A stretch of 13,301 bases of DNA from JAGLSB01 sp023135955 (GCA_030673645.1 DAOVIO010000117.1:1-13301); one strand, 5' to 3'; shown: positions 1 through 7,067, numbered from the stretch's first letter. Made by a program: numbers and translations. The notes: generated by a model not told the origin, from the sequence alone.

Positions 1-2
1 GT

Positions 3-128
3 GCAACCCAAATTGAAATGGAACAAAAAATAAAACAAATGCAGAAAAGACATATTAAACGAAAAGCAGATATCGATTGGAATTACAATAAACAAAAATT
101 GGAACAATCAAAGAAATTAACTTCGTAA
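3..128 (+). CDS. C-terminal tail of an unidentified protein (5' end outside window)
   Basis: The frame is open from the window edge to a TAA at 126-128 and encodes 41 residues. They are rich in Lys, Gln and Glu and end in ...NKQKLEQSKKLTS. The composition suggests a charged helical or coiled-coil tail. The other two forward frames hit stops within about the first 33 bases, which favours this frame, but the stretch is A-rich and short, so chance is possible. No domain can be recognised and no function is proposed. It has the same orientation as the hydrolase gene that begins 380 bases downstream; the repeat-filled gap between them suggests separate transcription. Confidence 0.42.
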   Translation, partial: ATQIEMEQKIKQMQKRHIKRKADIDWNYNKQKLEQSKKLTS

Positions 129-194
129 AGTAGAATTAGTTAATACCCAATTTTAGAAGATTAATGATTGCTTCTTTAGAAATCCGAGGATCCA

Positions 195-215
195 AGCCTG
201 ACTGACAGACAGGCT
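195..215. repeat. 21-nt imperfect palindrome
   Basis: The arms AGCCTG and CAGGCT are perfect complements, with inner CTG and CAG also pairing. Only the central A and one symmetric A/A pair break the symmetry. A hairpin is possible, but no T-tract follows, so it is not called a terminator. It resembles short dispersed intergenic repeats seen in Bacteroidota genomes (recollection, not checked here). Confidence 0.55.
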
Positions 216-304
216 CGAAAAATTACAAAAATTGAAAATATTTTATTTTTCGGGATGTGCTGTTGTCTCGTCTTGAAATAGGTTTGCAATATATTTATAG
301 ATAT

Positions 305-360
305 AACCGCAAGGAACGCTAAGAAGAGTCATTTGTCTTCTATTTGTGCATTCGTGGCAA
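305..360. repeat. Degenerate intergenic repeat (ACCGCAAGGAACGCTAAG... type)
   Basis: The left part reads ACCGCAAGGAACGCTAAG and the right part ATTTGTGCATTCGTGGCAA. Together they resemble a decayed copy of the dispersed elements of the form CGCAAAG-AACGC-AAAG ... TTTGTG-CTTCGTGGC found between genes in several Bacteroidota and related genomes. The resemblance is from memory and the copy is poor. No coding potential is seen here. Confidence 0.3.
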
Positions 361-363
361 TAT

Positions 364-446
364 TTTATTCGACACCTTTCACTCCTCAATTACTATTGCT
401 CACTTTTTCTCACTTCTCACTATTCTCACACCTCTTCCTATTTCCA
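364..446. repeat. Low-complexity pyrimidine tract with CTCAC words
   Basis: This stretch is built almost only of C, T and A with repeated CTCAC, TTCTCAC and CTCTTCC words. It resembles the cleaner tandem array at 1505-1565 and may be an older copy of the same type. Apart from this tract, the palindrome at 195-215 and the degenerate element at 305-360, I see nothing else in the 129-507 gap except a weak promoter-like site. Confidence 0.5.
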
Positions 447-447
447 A

Positions 448-478
448 TTGTTTTTCATAGAATAATTTCAGAAATTTG
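448..478 (+). promoter_or_regulatory. Candidate Bacteroidota-type promoter for the MBL hydrolase
   Basis: A TTG at 448-450 is followed after 20 bases by GAAATTTG at 471-478. This partly matches the Bacteroidota -33 TTG and -7 TAnnTTTG elements: the leading T is replaced by G. Transcription would start near 485, leaving about 20 untranslated bases. A second weak match, TAAGTTTA at 485-492, makes the assignment ambiguous. Confidence 0.28.
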
Positions 479-507
479 CTTGTATAAGTTTAACAAATAT
501 TAGAATT

Positions 508-1248
508 ATGAAATCATTTTTCAGCTTTCTCTTATTAATGGGAATGACACATTCTTTTTCACAGGAAAAATTTCAACATGACTCATTCAAAACCTCTCTT
601 GGTGAATTAACAATGAGTTTTATCGGACATGGGACCCTCATGTTTCAACTTGACGAAATGGTAATTCATATCGATCCGGTAAGCCGTGAAGCAGATTATT
701 CTGAGATGCTTGCTGCTGATTTAATACTTATTACTCATCAACATGGAGATCATCTTGATGCTGGAGCAATTTCAAAGATTCTAAAGGAGGAAACAAAGCT
801 TATTATGACACAAACCTGTTTTGATATGTTTGAGATGGAAAAAGTATTGGACGCGGAAATATTGAGAAATGGAGATAAAAGTAGTTTTGGAAAATTAAAG
901 ATTGAAGCAATTCCGGCATACAATATTGAACATAAAAGAAGTAGCGGAGTAGCTTATCATCCGGAGGGTGAGGGTAATGGCTACATTCTTGATTCTGGAG
1001 ATTTTCGAGTGTTAGTAGCCGGTGACACAGAAAACATTCCTGAGATTAAATCATTAAAAGATATTGATGTGGCCTTCTTACCAATGAATCTTCCATATAC
1101 TATGACTCCGGAAATGGTGACTGATGTAGCAAGGGCTTTTAAACCAAAAGTTCTTTATCCATATCATTTTGGGAGAACTGATACCAATGAGTTAATCGAA
1201 AAAATGAAAGATTGTAAGGAGGTTGAGGTTAGGATTCGGGATTTTTAG
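508..1248 (+). CDS. Exported metallo-beta-lactamase-fold hydrolase (UlaG/UPF0173-like)
   Basis: This 246-residue protein is predicted to be a zinc-type metallohydrolase outside the cytoplasm. The N-terminus MKSFFSFLLLMGMTHSFSQ looks like a signal peptide. The metal-binding set of the MBL fold is complete: HQHGDH gives His77, His79, Asp81 and His82; His142 follows in NIEH, Asp173 in AGDT and His220 in YPYHFG. HIDP at 54-57 is the usual strand before the first motif. The length and short C-terminus fit the UlaG-like lactonase/UPF0173 branch rather than class B beta-lactamases or glyoxalase II. The substrate cannot be read from sequence. The ATG at 508 is chosen because it begins the signal peptide; no Shine-Dalgarno site precedes it. 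A repeat block begins at the last base of the stop codon, and the next gene converges on it. Confidence 0.9.
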   Translation: MKSFFSFLLLMGMTHSFSQEKFQHDSFKTSLGELTMSFIGHGTLMFQLDEMVIHIDPVSREADYSEMLAADLILITHQHGDHLDAGAISKILKEETKLIMTQTCFDMFEMEKVLDAEILRNGDKSSFGKLKIEAIPAYNIEHKRSSGVAYHPEGEGNGYILDSGDFRVLVAGDTENIPEIKSLKDIDVAFLPMNLPYTMTPEMVTDVARAFKPKVLYPYHFGRTDTNELIEKMKDCKEVEVRIRDF

Positions 1249-1409
1249 TGCTAATATGTTGTGGGCCTTCAGCACAGGGTTTCGCTGCGCTTCTCCTTGT
1301 GCTAATAAGTTGCGGGCTTTCAGCTCTTTATTCTCAATCGTATTATAACACATGGTTTCGCTGCGCTTCACCCTGCGCTAAAATGTTATGGGCCTTCAGC
1401 CCATTCAAT
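1248..1409. repeat. Tandem units of about 51 nt, three copies, last truncated
   Basis: Unit 1 (1248-1298) starts GTGCTAATATGTTGTGGGCC and later carries GGGTTTCGCTGCGCTTCTCC. Unit 2 (1299-1374) repeats both parts (GTGCTAATAAGTTGCGGGCT and GGTTTCGCTGCGCTTCACCC) but has about 25 extra AT-rich bases between them. Unit 3 (from 1375) keeps only GCGCTAAAATGTTATGGGCC and its hairpin. An open frame runs through the array because the first unit is a multiple of three long, but its product is just the repeat translated. The array abuts the hydrolase stop codon. It looks like a dispersed noncoding repeat; any mobility mechanism is unknown. Confidence 0.75.
1388..1404 (+). terminator. Hairpin in last repeat unit, possible weak terminator
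   Basis: ATGGGC and GCCCAT pair perfectly around a CTTCA loop, and CTTTTATAT follows 6 bases later. It lies 140 bases after the hydrolase stop between convergent genes, where a terminator is expected. The T-tract is short and offset, so termination is a guess; the hairpin itself is clear. Confidence 0.3.
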
Positions 1410-1504
1410 CTTTTATATGGTCTAAATTTGAGATTTAAAAATTTGGCTGGAAATTTCAGGTTTTAAGTTGTCAGCACTAATCCTTAAACTTTATACCCAA
1501 TACC

Positions 1505-1565
1505 CCACTATCACTCACTATCACTCACTTCCCACTCACCTCCCACTCACCTCTTCCCTTCCCCC
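1505..1565. repeat. 10-11 nt tandem repeat, C/T-rich, abutting the phosphatase stop
   Basis: TCACTCACTA (1511-1520), TCACTCACTT (1521-1530), then two exact copies of CCCACTCACCT (1531-1541 and 1542-1552), then CTTCCCTTCCCCC (1553-1565). The array reaches the stop codon of the minus-strand gene, so the 3' end of that mRNA would be a G-run-rich purine tract. Bases 1410-1504 between the two arrays show no gene and no clear element. Confidence 0.8.
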
Positions 1566-4500
1566 TACAATTTCACCCCAATCAACAAAATATCATCCGT
1601 TTGTATATTAGCATTTCCATCGATATCCTTATAAGCCATCCATTCACAAAGCATATCGTCGTAAACTTTCCTTTGATCTGAAAATGATTTTTCCTGATTT
1701 TCCAGCATCATTTGTTTGAAATGTTTCCTCATGAACTTTTTAAATCTTTCTCCACCAAATTGATCTGCAAAGCCATCAGAGAACATATAAATGGCATCAT
1801 TTGGTTTATAATCAACTTCATTTAGCTTGAAATTGTCCATACGTGCATATAAACCCACGGGCATTTTATCTGCATTATATTCAATTAATTCCGGACCAGA
1901 CTCAGTGGTTCGGATTAGGTACAGAGGATTATAAGCTCCTGAATAATATAACTTTTTAGTTTTAACGTTAAACGTACATAGAGAAATATCCATTCCATCT
2001 TTTCTATCTGCCTCTTCGTCGCCTTTCTGTTTGAATGAATTGATGATATGGCTACGCAACTTATCTAGTATTTCATTTGGCATCACAGTATTTTCCTCAA
2101 TAATAATCTGATTTAGATAGCTGATGCCCAACATGCTCATAAAGGCTCCGGGAACTCCATGACCAGTACAATCTACAGCAGTAAAAATAATGTAATCCCC
2201 TTTTTGTCCAATCCAGTAAAAATCTCCACTAACAATATGCTGTGGTCGGAAAAGTATGAATGAATCTTTAAAATTTTTCTCAAGAATTGCATTTGAAGGA
2301 ATCACTGCTTTTTGTATTCTTTCAGCATAATGAATACTGGATTCAATTTCAATATTTTGTTTTACAACAATATCGTGTTGCTTCTCAATTTCATCCTTTT
2401 GTTCCACGACTTCACGTGTTCTTTCTTCTACAATTTTTTCGAGTTGAATTTTTTCCTGTTGTAATTTTCTTGTCCTTAATTGAATTACTGTCACAACAAT
2501 AAAAAGCAGAAAGATAACCGCAAGAATTATAAACCAGGGCCTCATCCAGAAAGGAGGTTTTATGACAAATGAAAAGTTTGCAATTGGTCCAACAATGTCA
2601 TATTTATTTTTGGCCTTTACTTGAAAATTATATTTACCGGGACGTAATCCGGGGAGGACAACTTCTCTTGCAGATTGAAAAGGGGACCAGTTCTTACTCT
2701 GTCCATCAAGGAAATATGAATAACTAAGGTCCATATGATTTCCGTAATAAATGCTTGAGAAACCTATGGTAATATGATTTTCATTGTGAGTAAGGATGAG
2801 GTTTTCCGGAAGATTAAACCAAGAGAGAGTATTGCCTCTTTTTTTCCAGTTTTGCTCTTCAAAGAAGAGTTTCATTGTTTTTATTTGGGTTTCTGGTTGA
2901 AGAAACAAATTTGTTTGATCTTCGGGATTGAACCTGACCAGACCTTCATTATTTCCAAACCATGCGATAGAATTTTTATCGATAAATAGTGAATTATTTT
3001 TTCCTCCAGGATATCCATCATTAACATCATAATGAACGGTCTGTTTTATTGTATTTCCCTCTCCAAGTGTAATTTGGTCAAATCCATTTTCTGTGCTCGC
3101 AATGAGAACGCTATCAGATAAAAATTTAAGTGAATGAATAATATTTGATGAAAGAATTTCATTACCGGCTATGTGTCGAATAGGAATAGAATCATATTCT
3201 TGTTCAAAAAGAAATAAACCACCTCCCTGGGTTCCCAGCCATATATCCCCATTTTTATCTTCAGCTAATGCATAAATACTCAACTCTGAAAGGCCATCTT
3301 CTTTAATAAAATCAGTATATTCACTATCCCTAAGCCGGATAAGGCCTCCAAGGGTACCCAGCCAGATATCTCCTGAACTATGTTCAATCATTACCTGAAT
3401 TTCATTGTTGACAATTCCATCATCTTCATTAACATTATAAACATCACCGTTTCGATACAAACTATATCCGTTATCTGTTCCAACCCATAGGTTTTCTTTT
3501 GTATCATAGAGAAGACAATTGACATTTTTGCTACTTATCATATTATTAAGAGCAGGGATGCTGGCTTTCCCTCCTTCTATTTTAGTTAGTCCAACTGAGC
3601 TACCTAGCCAAATAATGTCTTTCGAGTAGCTTATGGAAGTAATTTCATTTGATAAGAGTCCATTTTGTTTGTTATAACTTCTTACCGGAACGGGGATATC
3701 ATCTTTAAATTGGTAGATTGAAAATCCTTCATCAGTACCGATAAAAATCTCTTCTTCATTATTTCCTACAGCATCGTATACCTGTGTTCCATTAATCCCG
3801 TTTCCTTCCCAATATTTAACAATAAGTTTATTGTCAAATTTTAAAATACCATTCCCCAGAGTTGAAAACCAAACTCCTCCTTTTTTACTTTCCGAGATCC
3901 GGTATATCTGATTAGTATTTAGTCCATTATCCTTATTAAACTGATCAATAATTTTGGAATGATCAAAGCGTATTGCTCCATTATCTTCAGTGGCCAGAAA
4001 GCAATCATTATCTGTTGTCCAGTGAATATCCCAGATCCGTTCATCATTGAGAAAATTCAGATAATCAGGTTTTTCTACTAATATTTTATCGAGGTCCTCA
4101 TCAACTTCAATTTTAAATACTCCCTGCTGTAGAGTCCCAAACCACATATTTCCATCAATGTCTTTATCGCCGCATAAAATAAATCCGCTTGGAATATCTA
4201 CACCTTCAACAAGTTTGGTTACATTAAAATCTTCATCACCATATTCAACAACATTTACTCCTCCAATTAGTGATAACCACATACGATTATGGTCGTCAAA
4301 ATCAATATCAAATATGAACATATTAACCAGACCATTTGAAGTGGTATAATTCTCAATATTCAGGCTATCTTTGGTACTAAGCTTGAATAAACCTTTTGTT
4401 TCTGTACCAACCCAAATATTTCCAGAAGCATCTTCATTAATAGCCAGGACGGTAGTTTCATTTATTGCTGTGCCGGAAAAAGATTGAATATTATTGCCAT

Positions 4501-4819
4501 CATATTTATCCAGTCCATTAACTGTGCCTATCCAAATATTCCCCTGGGAATCTTCAAATATAGAACGCACAATATTTCCAGACAAACCACTATTCTGGTC
4601 AATGATTTGAAAATCGATGCCATTAAACCTGCAAATTCCACTACCTTCGGTACCCACCCACATTTCACCACGCTGATCTTCAAGGGCACAAAATATAGTG
4701 GATTGTGGTAATCCCTGCTCAATTGAGTAGGATTTGAAGTAGTATTGTTGGGCGTTGGTTGTGAGGGATAAGAAGAAGGAGAGAGTGAGGAGGATTGTAA
4801 TTTGACTGAGGTATTTCAT
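1565..4819 (-). CDS. Membrane sensor phosphatase: two-component-type propeller, Y_Y_Y, SpoIIE/PP2C
   Basis: This 1084-residue protein is predicted to sense an extracytoplasmic ligand and dephosphorylate a cytoplasmic Ser/Thr-phosphoprotein. Residues 1-24 are a signal peptide. Residues 26-635 hold about 14 Reg_prop-type blades, marked by (I/M/V)W(V/I/L/F)GT near 53, 95, 135, 225, 444, 485 and 526 and weaker copies near 180, 273, 316, 358, 403, 571 and 619, enough for two seven-bladed propellers. A Y_Y_Y domain follows (about 660-755), then one membrane helix (758-781) and a Lys/Glu-rich coiled coil (782-830). The phosphatase domain (about 850-1084) keeps VSGDFYW (Asp866), DCTGHGVPGAFMS (Asp883), SDGFADQ (Asp1015) and TDDILLI (Asp1075/1076), the acidic metal ligands of PP2C. 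No histidine kinase, receiver or HTH is present. The ATG at 4819 begins the signal peptide. Adaptor and target proteins are not encoded in the window. Confidence 0.93.
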   Translation of the reverse strand: MKYLSQITILLTLSFFLSLTTNAQQYYFKSYSIEQGLPQSTIFCALEDQRGEMWVGTEGSGICRFNGIDFQIIDQNSGLSGNIVRSIFEDSQGNIWIGTVNGLDKYDGNNIQSFSGTAINETTVLAINEDASGNIWVGTETKGLFKLSTKDSLNIENYTTSNGLVNMFIFDIDFDDHNRMWLSLIGGVNVVEYGDEDFNVTKLVEGVDIPSGFILCGDKDIDGNMWFGTLQQGVFKIEVDEDLDKILVEKPDYLNFLNDERIWDIHWTTDNDCFLATEDNGAIRFDHSKIIDQFNKDNGLNTNQIYRISESKKGGVWFSTLGNGILKFDNKLIVKYWEGNGINGTQVYDAVGNNEEEIFIGTDEGFSIYQFKDDIPVPVRSYNKQNGLLSNEITSISYSKDIIWLGSSVGLTKIEGGKASIPALNNMISSKNVNCLLYDTKENLWVGTDNGYSLYRNGDVYNVNEDDGIVNNEIQVMIEHSSGDIWLGTLGGLIRLRDSEYTDFIKEDGLSELSIYALAEDKNGDIWLGTQGGGLFLFEQEYDSIPIRHIAGNEILSSNIIHSLKFLSDSVLIASTENGFDQITLGEGNTIKQTVHYDVNDGYPGGKNNSLFIDKNSIAWFGNNEGLVRFNPEDQTNLFLQPETQIKTMKLFFEEQNWKKRGNTLSWFNLPENLILTHNENHITIGFSSIYYGNHMDLSYSYFLDGQSKNWSPFQSAREVVLPGLRPGKYNFQVKAKNKYDIVGPIANFSFVIKPPFWMRPWFIILAVIFLLFIVVTVIQLRTRKLQQEKIQLEKIVEERTREVVEQKDEIEKQHDIVVKQNIEIESSIHYAERIQKAVIPSNAILEKNFKDSFILFRPQHIVSGDFYWIGQKGDYIIFTAVDCTGHGVPGAFMSMLGISYLNQIIIEENTVMPNEILDKLRSHIINSFKQKGDEEADRKDGMDISLCTFNVKTKKLYYSGAYNPLYLIRTTESGPELIEYNADKMPVGLYARMDNFKLNEVDYKPNDAIYMFSDGFADQFGGERFKKFMRKHFKQMMLENQEKSFSDQRKVYDDMLCEWMAYKDIDGNANIQTDDILLIGVKL

Positions 4820-4832
4820 AGGTGGAGATTTA

Positions 4833-4872
4833 AGTGCCTAAAGTTTAAAGTGCCTTGAGTGCCTAAAGTTTT
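4833..4872. repeat. Short tandem AGTGCC repeats upstream of phosphatase start
   Basis: AGTGCCTAAAGTTTA (4833-4847), AAGTGCCTTG (4848-4857) and AGTGCCTAAAGTTTT (4858-4872) are head-to-tail related units. They would lie in the 5' untranslated region of the phosphatase mRNA if the promoter proposed at 4953-4983 is used. Confidence 0.65.
4838..4855 (+). repeat. Left arm of exact 18-bp inverted repeat
   Basis: CTAAAGTTTAAAGTGCCT here is the exact reverse complement of 5013-5030. The arms enclose 157 bases holding a promoter-like site and a G-run hairpin, and lie just inside the two flanking genes. Confidence 0.85.
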
Positions 4873-4926
4873 AGTTTTTTACTAATTAAGTCATTGTTTT
4901 TTCCAAGTTGGTTTACCCCCCTGAAT

Positions 4927-4942
4927 CCCCCCTAAAGGGTGG
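4927..4942 (-). promoter_or_regulatory. G-run hairpin in predicted phosphatase leader
   Basis: On the minus strand, CCACCC-TTTA-GGGGGG can fold with one mismatch, and a second G6 run lies on the minus strand at 4916-4921. The element resembles the dispersed CCCTTTAGGGGG intergenic repeat common in Bacteroidota (recollection). It sits just downstream of the proposed start of transcription, so it could alter leader folding; a regulatory role is inference only. Confidence 0.35.
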
Positions 4943-4952
4943 ACTTATGAAA

Positions 4953-4983
4953 CAAACTTATTTTATATTTACAGCATGCCTAA
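4953..4983 (-). promoter_or_regulatory. Candidate promoter of the sensor phosphatase
   Basis: Read on the minus strand, TTAG (4980-4983) is followed after 19 bases by TAAGTTTG (4953-4960). The second element is a full match to the Bacteroidota -7 consensus TAnnTTTG; the first differs from TTTG by one base. Transcription would begin near 4946 and leave a leader of about 125 bases. This suggests the phosphatase can be expressed apart from the caspase gene upstream. Confidence 0.45.
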
Positions 4984-5012
4984 GCATTAAAGACACATCA
5001 ACTCACAACTCT

Positions 5013-5030
5013 AGGCACTTTAAACTTTAG
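5013..5030 (-). repeat. Right arm of exact 18-bp inverted repeat
   Basis: Exact reverse complement of 4838-4855. This arm lies 9 bases beyond the caspase stop codon, so it would be in the 3' untranslated part of that mRNA. Confidence 0.85.
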
Positions 5031-5039
5031 TCACTTCTT

Positions 5040-6875
5040 CTACTCTTTCTTAATAAATATAAACTGTCCCCCCTCATCTCCGGTATTTCTCACAGGACTG
5101 TATGCAGGCGATTGATATGAATTATTAGATACAGGGATCACCAGATCATTGAATATTTGTCCGGCATCAAAATATTTTTCCTCATTTCCACTCAGCGCTT
5201 TTAAAAAGTAGTAAGTAAAAATAGAGTGCCCATCTTTTCCACCGTCCATTACTGGTTCAACACCGCCGGAAGTAAGTGCTTTTCTGCTTGAGAGGGTATA
5301 AACTTTTTGATAATACTTGGTAGTATTATCGTATGGAATTGTCATGGTTTTTCCCCGGAAAATATCTCCGCTAAAGCATGCATCGGTAACCAATAGTGTA
5401 TGCTTTGATTTTATTCCAGCAAGAAATGCCTTAATGTCTTCATTAGAAATATAATTATACATCGACTTAGTTTGTGCGTCGACAGGCACCCAGAAACCTT
5501 TTTTCATTTCATCGTTATAGTCGCCATGTCCGGAGTAGAAAATCATCACATTGTCGTTTGCTGTTACGTTGTTCATCAGCCATTCAAATTCCTTAAGAAT
5601 ATTCTGGCGGGTGGCTTCTGTGTCGTAGAGACCTTTAATATGGTGGAAATCGTATCTGGAAGTAAGAACTTCTTCAACACCTTTTGCATCATTCACAGCA
5701 TTTTGCAGGGGTTGCCATTCACCGCTATAATTATCGATACCGACAATGAAAGCGTAGTAATTCCCTACCTGTACAGATTTCATGGCAGAAGCTACATTTA
5801 ATCCTTTCAGCGGATCGCTTCCTCCACGGAACTGGGCATAAGTTTGAGCCATGGTTTTGTCAACTTCATTCACTATAGCCTTATCCAGTTTTATATTGAA
5901 ATCTAAATCGCTGGCATTGGAAATATCTGCACCAGTAATTTCAAAGCTAACAGGTATATTATCGGGGGCATAATCTTTGGTAGCATAAAGTTGAAGTTTA
6001 ACATGTTCCTCCTGTCCTGCAATTAAATTATCGACAGTTTTATAATCTACAACAGTTACATTTTCGGGAATAATGTATTTTATTTCAAGAGTATTGGTGT
6101 TCTTTTTTCCAACATTCTTCACATTCAATGTAAGAGTAACAGGGAGTCCCCGCTTTACAATTTCATTTTTAGACGAAAGGATATAGTCCATAATAAGAAC
6201 CTGCGATTTATCTTCCTCCACTTCATCTAAATAATGTACCTTAAAATAGTCAACGAGAATAGTTGAATTTTCAGCTACCTGAATACCCATTAAGTTCCCG
6301 TAGAAATCTTCGAAAGGCATGTTGTGAACAAGTTGCTCATTCAGAAAGAAGAAATATTCCTTTCCCACTTTTCTCACTGTTAATTTATTTGGTGCATATC
6401 GATTGACTTTATCTGTTTCTGTAAAAGGTACAAAATCGTGAAAATCGCCGGTATATTTATCGATGGTAAAATGGCCGTTTCCGGTAAGAAGAAAGTCGAA
6501 TTGCTGTTGAGGACTCTTTGATTTTCCCCATTGCAGTCCGTAACCTTTTTCCATGTCTCCGGCTTTGAATTTTATTTGTGTTTCAATTTCAAAATCACGT
6601 TTAGTATCGACAATTACCGGAAGGTGATCTTCTTTAGGTTTGTTTGTCAGCGACTGAAAATAAAGCTGTCCGTTCTCAATATTTTCTATCCAGCTATCTT
6701 CTTCAATTCCCAGTAGCCAGTAGTTAGAGAAGGAGGTAAAATCATCGTAGAGAATTTCTTCCGAAGGACTATTTGCATTGTATTTATAGTCTGCAGGAGT
6801 TGTTTGTGCCATAAGATTCATAGAAACTACGAGCACAAACAAGTTTGTCAGGATTATTGATACATTTTTTTTCAT
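5040..6875 (-). CDS. Exported caspase-like (peptidase C14) protein with lectin-like and CARDB-like domains
   Basis: This is a predicted 611-residue cysteine protease outside the cytoplasm. I chose the ATG at 6875 because it starts a good signal peptide (MKKNVSIILTNLFVLVVS..., ending MAQ at residue 24). An in-frame ATG at 6899 and GTG at 6917 would add 8 or 14 polar residues before it. Residues 41-216 resemble a concanavalin/LamG-like jelly roll (YDDFTSFSNYW start, VDYFKVHYL end). Residues 224-331 resemble a CARDB/Ig-like domain (VTLTLNVKNVGKKNT). The caspase fold spans about 372-606: AFIVGIDNY opens it, His450 lies in YSGHG and Cys500 in TDACFSG, both catalytic residues intact. The C-terminus ends at the domain, so no sorting tail is seen. 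Substrate specificity cannot be read. The sensor phosphatase gene follows 220 bases downstream on the same strand. Confidence 0.9.
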   Translation of the reverse strand: MKKNVSIILTNLFVLVVSMNLMAQTTPADYKYNANSPSEEILYDDFTSFSNYWLLGIEEDSWIENIENGQLYFQSLTNKPKEDHLPVIVDTKRDFEIETQIKFKAGDMEKGYGLQWGKSKSPQQQFDFLLTGNGHFTIDKYTGDFHDFVPFTETDKVNRYAPNKLTVRKVGKEYFFFLNEQLVHNMPFEDFYGNLMGIQVAENSTILVDYFKVHYLDEVEEDKSQVLIMDYILSSKNEIVKRGLPVTLTLNVKNVGKKNTNTLEIKYIIPENVTVVDYKTVDNLIAGQEEHVKLQLYATKDYAPDNIPVSFEITGADISNASDLDFNIKLDKAIVNEVDKTMAQTYAQFRGGSDPLKGLNVASAMKSVQVGNYYAFIVGIDNYSGEWQPLQNAVNDAKGVEEVLTSRYDFHHIKGLYDTEATRQNILKEFEWLMNNVTANDNVMIFYSGHGDYNDEMKKGFWVPVDAQTKSMYNYISNEDIKAFLAGIKSKHTLLVTDACFSGDIFRGKTMTIPYDNTTKYYQKVYTLSSRKALTSGGVEPVMDGGKDGHSIFTYYFLKALSGNEEKYFDAGQIFNDLVIPVSNNSYQSPAYSPVRNTGDEGGQFIFIKKE

Positions 6876-6964
6876 TTGATTATTTTTTTCATTTGCCATA
6901 CGCAAAGTTCTTTCCACTATACATCGAAGAGAATGTTTACAGTAACTGATTTATTTTTAATAAG

Positions 6965-6995
6965 GAAAATTAAGATAATTTAGGGAATTATGCAA
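6965..6995 (-). promoter_or_regulatory. Candidate promoter of the caspase-like gene
   Basis: On the minus strand a TTG (6993-6995) is followed after exactly 20 bases by TAATTTTC (6965-6972), matching TAnnTTTG at all fixed bases except the last. Transcription would start near 6958, leaving a leader of about 83 bases. Confidence 0.38.
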
Positions 6996-7024
6996 TTGAA
7001 TTTTTATAGATATGTTTTTAATCA

Positions 7025-7056
7025 TCGGCACTTCGACTGCGCAGTCGAAGTGCCGA
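7025..7056. repeat. Perfect 32-bp palindrome
   Basis: The left half TCGGCACTTCGACTGC is followed directly by its exact reverse complement GCAGTCGAAGTGCCGA, with no spacer and no mismatch. It is much richer in G+C than the AT-rich sequence around it. It lies between the start regions of two divergent genes and no T-tract adjoins it, so a dispersed repeat, protein-binding site or cruciform are all possible. Confidence 0.93.
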
Positions 7057-7067
7057 AACACCCCTAA

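Noticed and set aside
195..215. Terminator of the gene ending at 128
   Set aside because: The hairpin is near-perfect but lies about 67 bases after the stop and lacks a following T-tract.
1248..1466. Open frame of 72 codons after the hydrolase, starting with GTG
   Set aside because: It is the translation of the 51-nt repeat array; the same words recur in two frames and there is no protein-like composition or start signal.
1565..4819. Hybrid two-component histidine kinase
   Set aside because: The propeller and Y_Y_Y part fits, but there is no H-box, ATPase, receiver or AraC-type domain; the C-terminus is a SpoIIE/PP2C phosphatase.
2287..5801. Several plus-strand open frames inside the two minus-strand genes (for example 2287-2502, 4484-4711, 5472-5801)
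   Set aside because: They lie antisense within long genes with clear domains and show no recognisable protein features.
6876..6917. GTG at 6917 or ATG at 6899 as the caspase start
   Set aside because: They would put polar residues before a normal signal peptide; the ATG at 6875 gives the expected N-terminus, though 6899 cannot be excluded.
5040..6917. Caspase as the effector of an anti-phage system such as a CRISPR-linked or gasdermin system
   Set aside because: The protein has a signal peptide, and no gasdermin, nucleotide cyclase or cas gene lies next to it.
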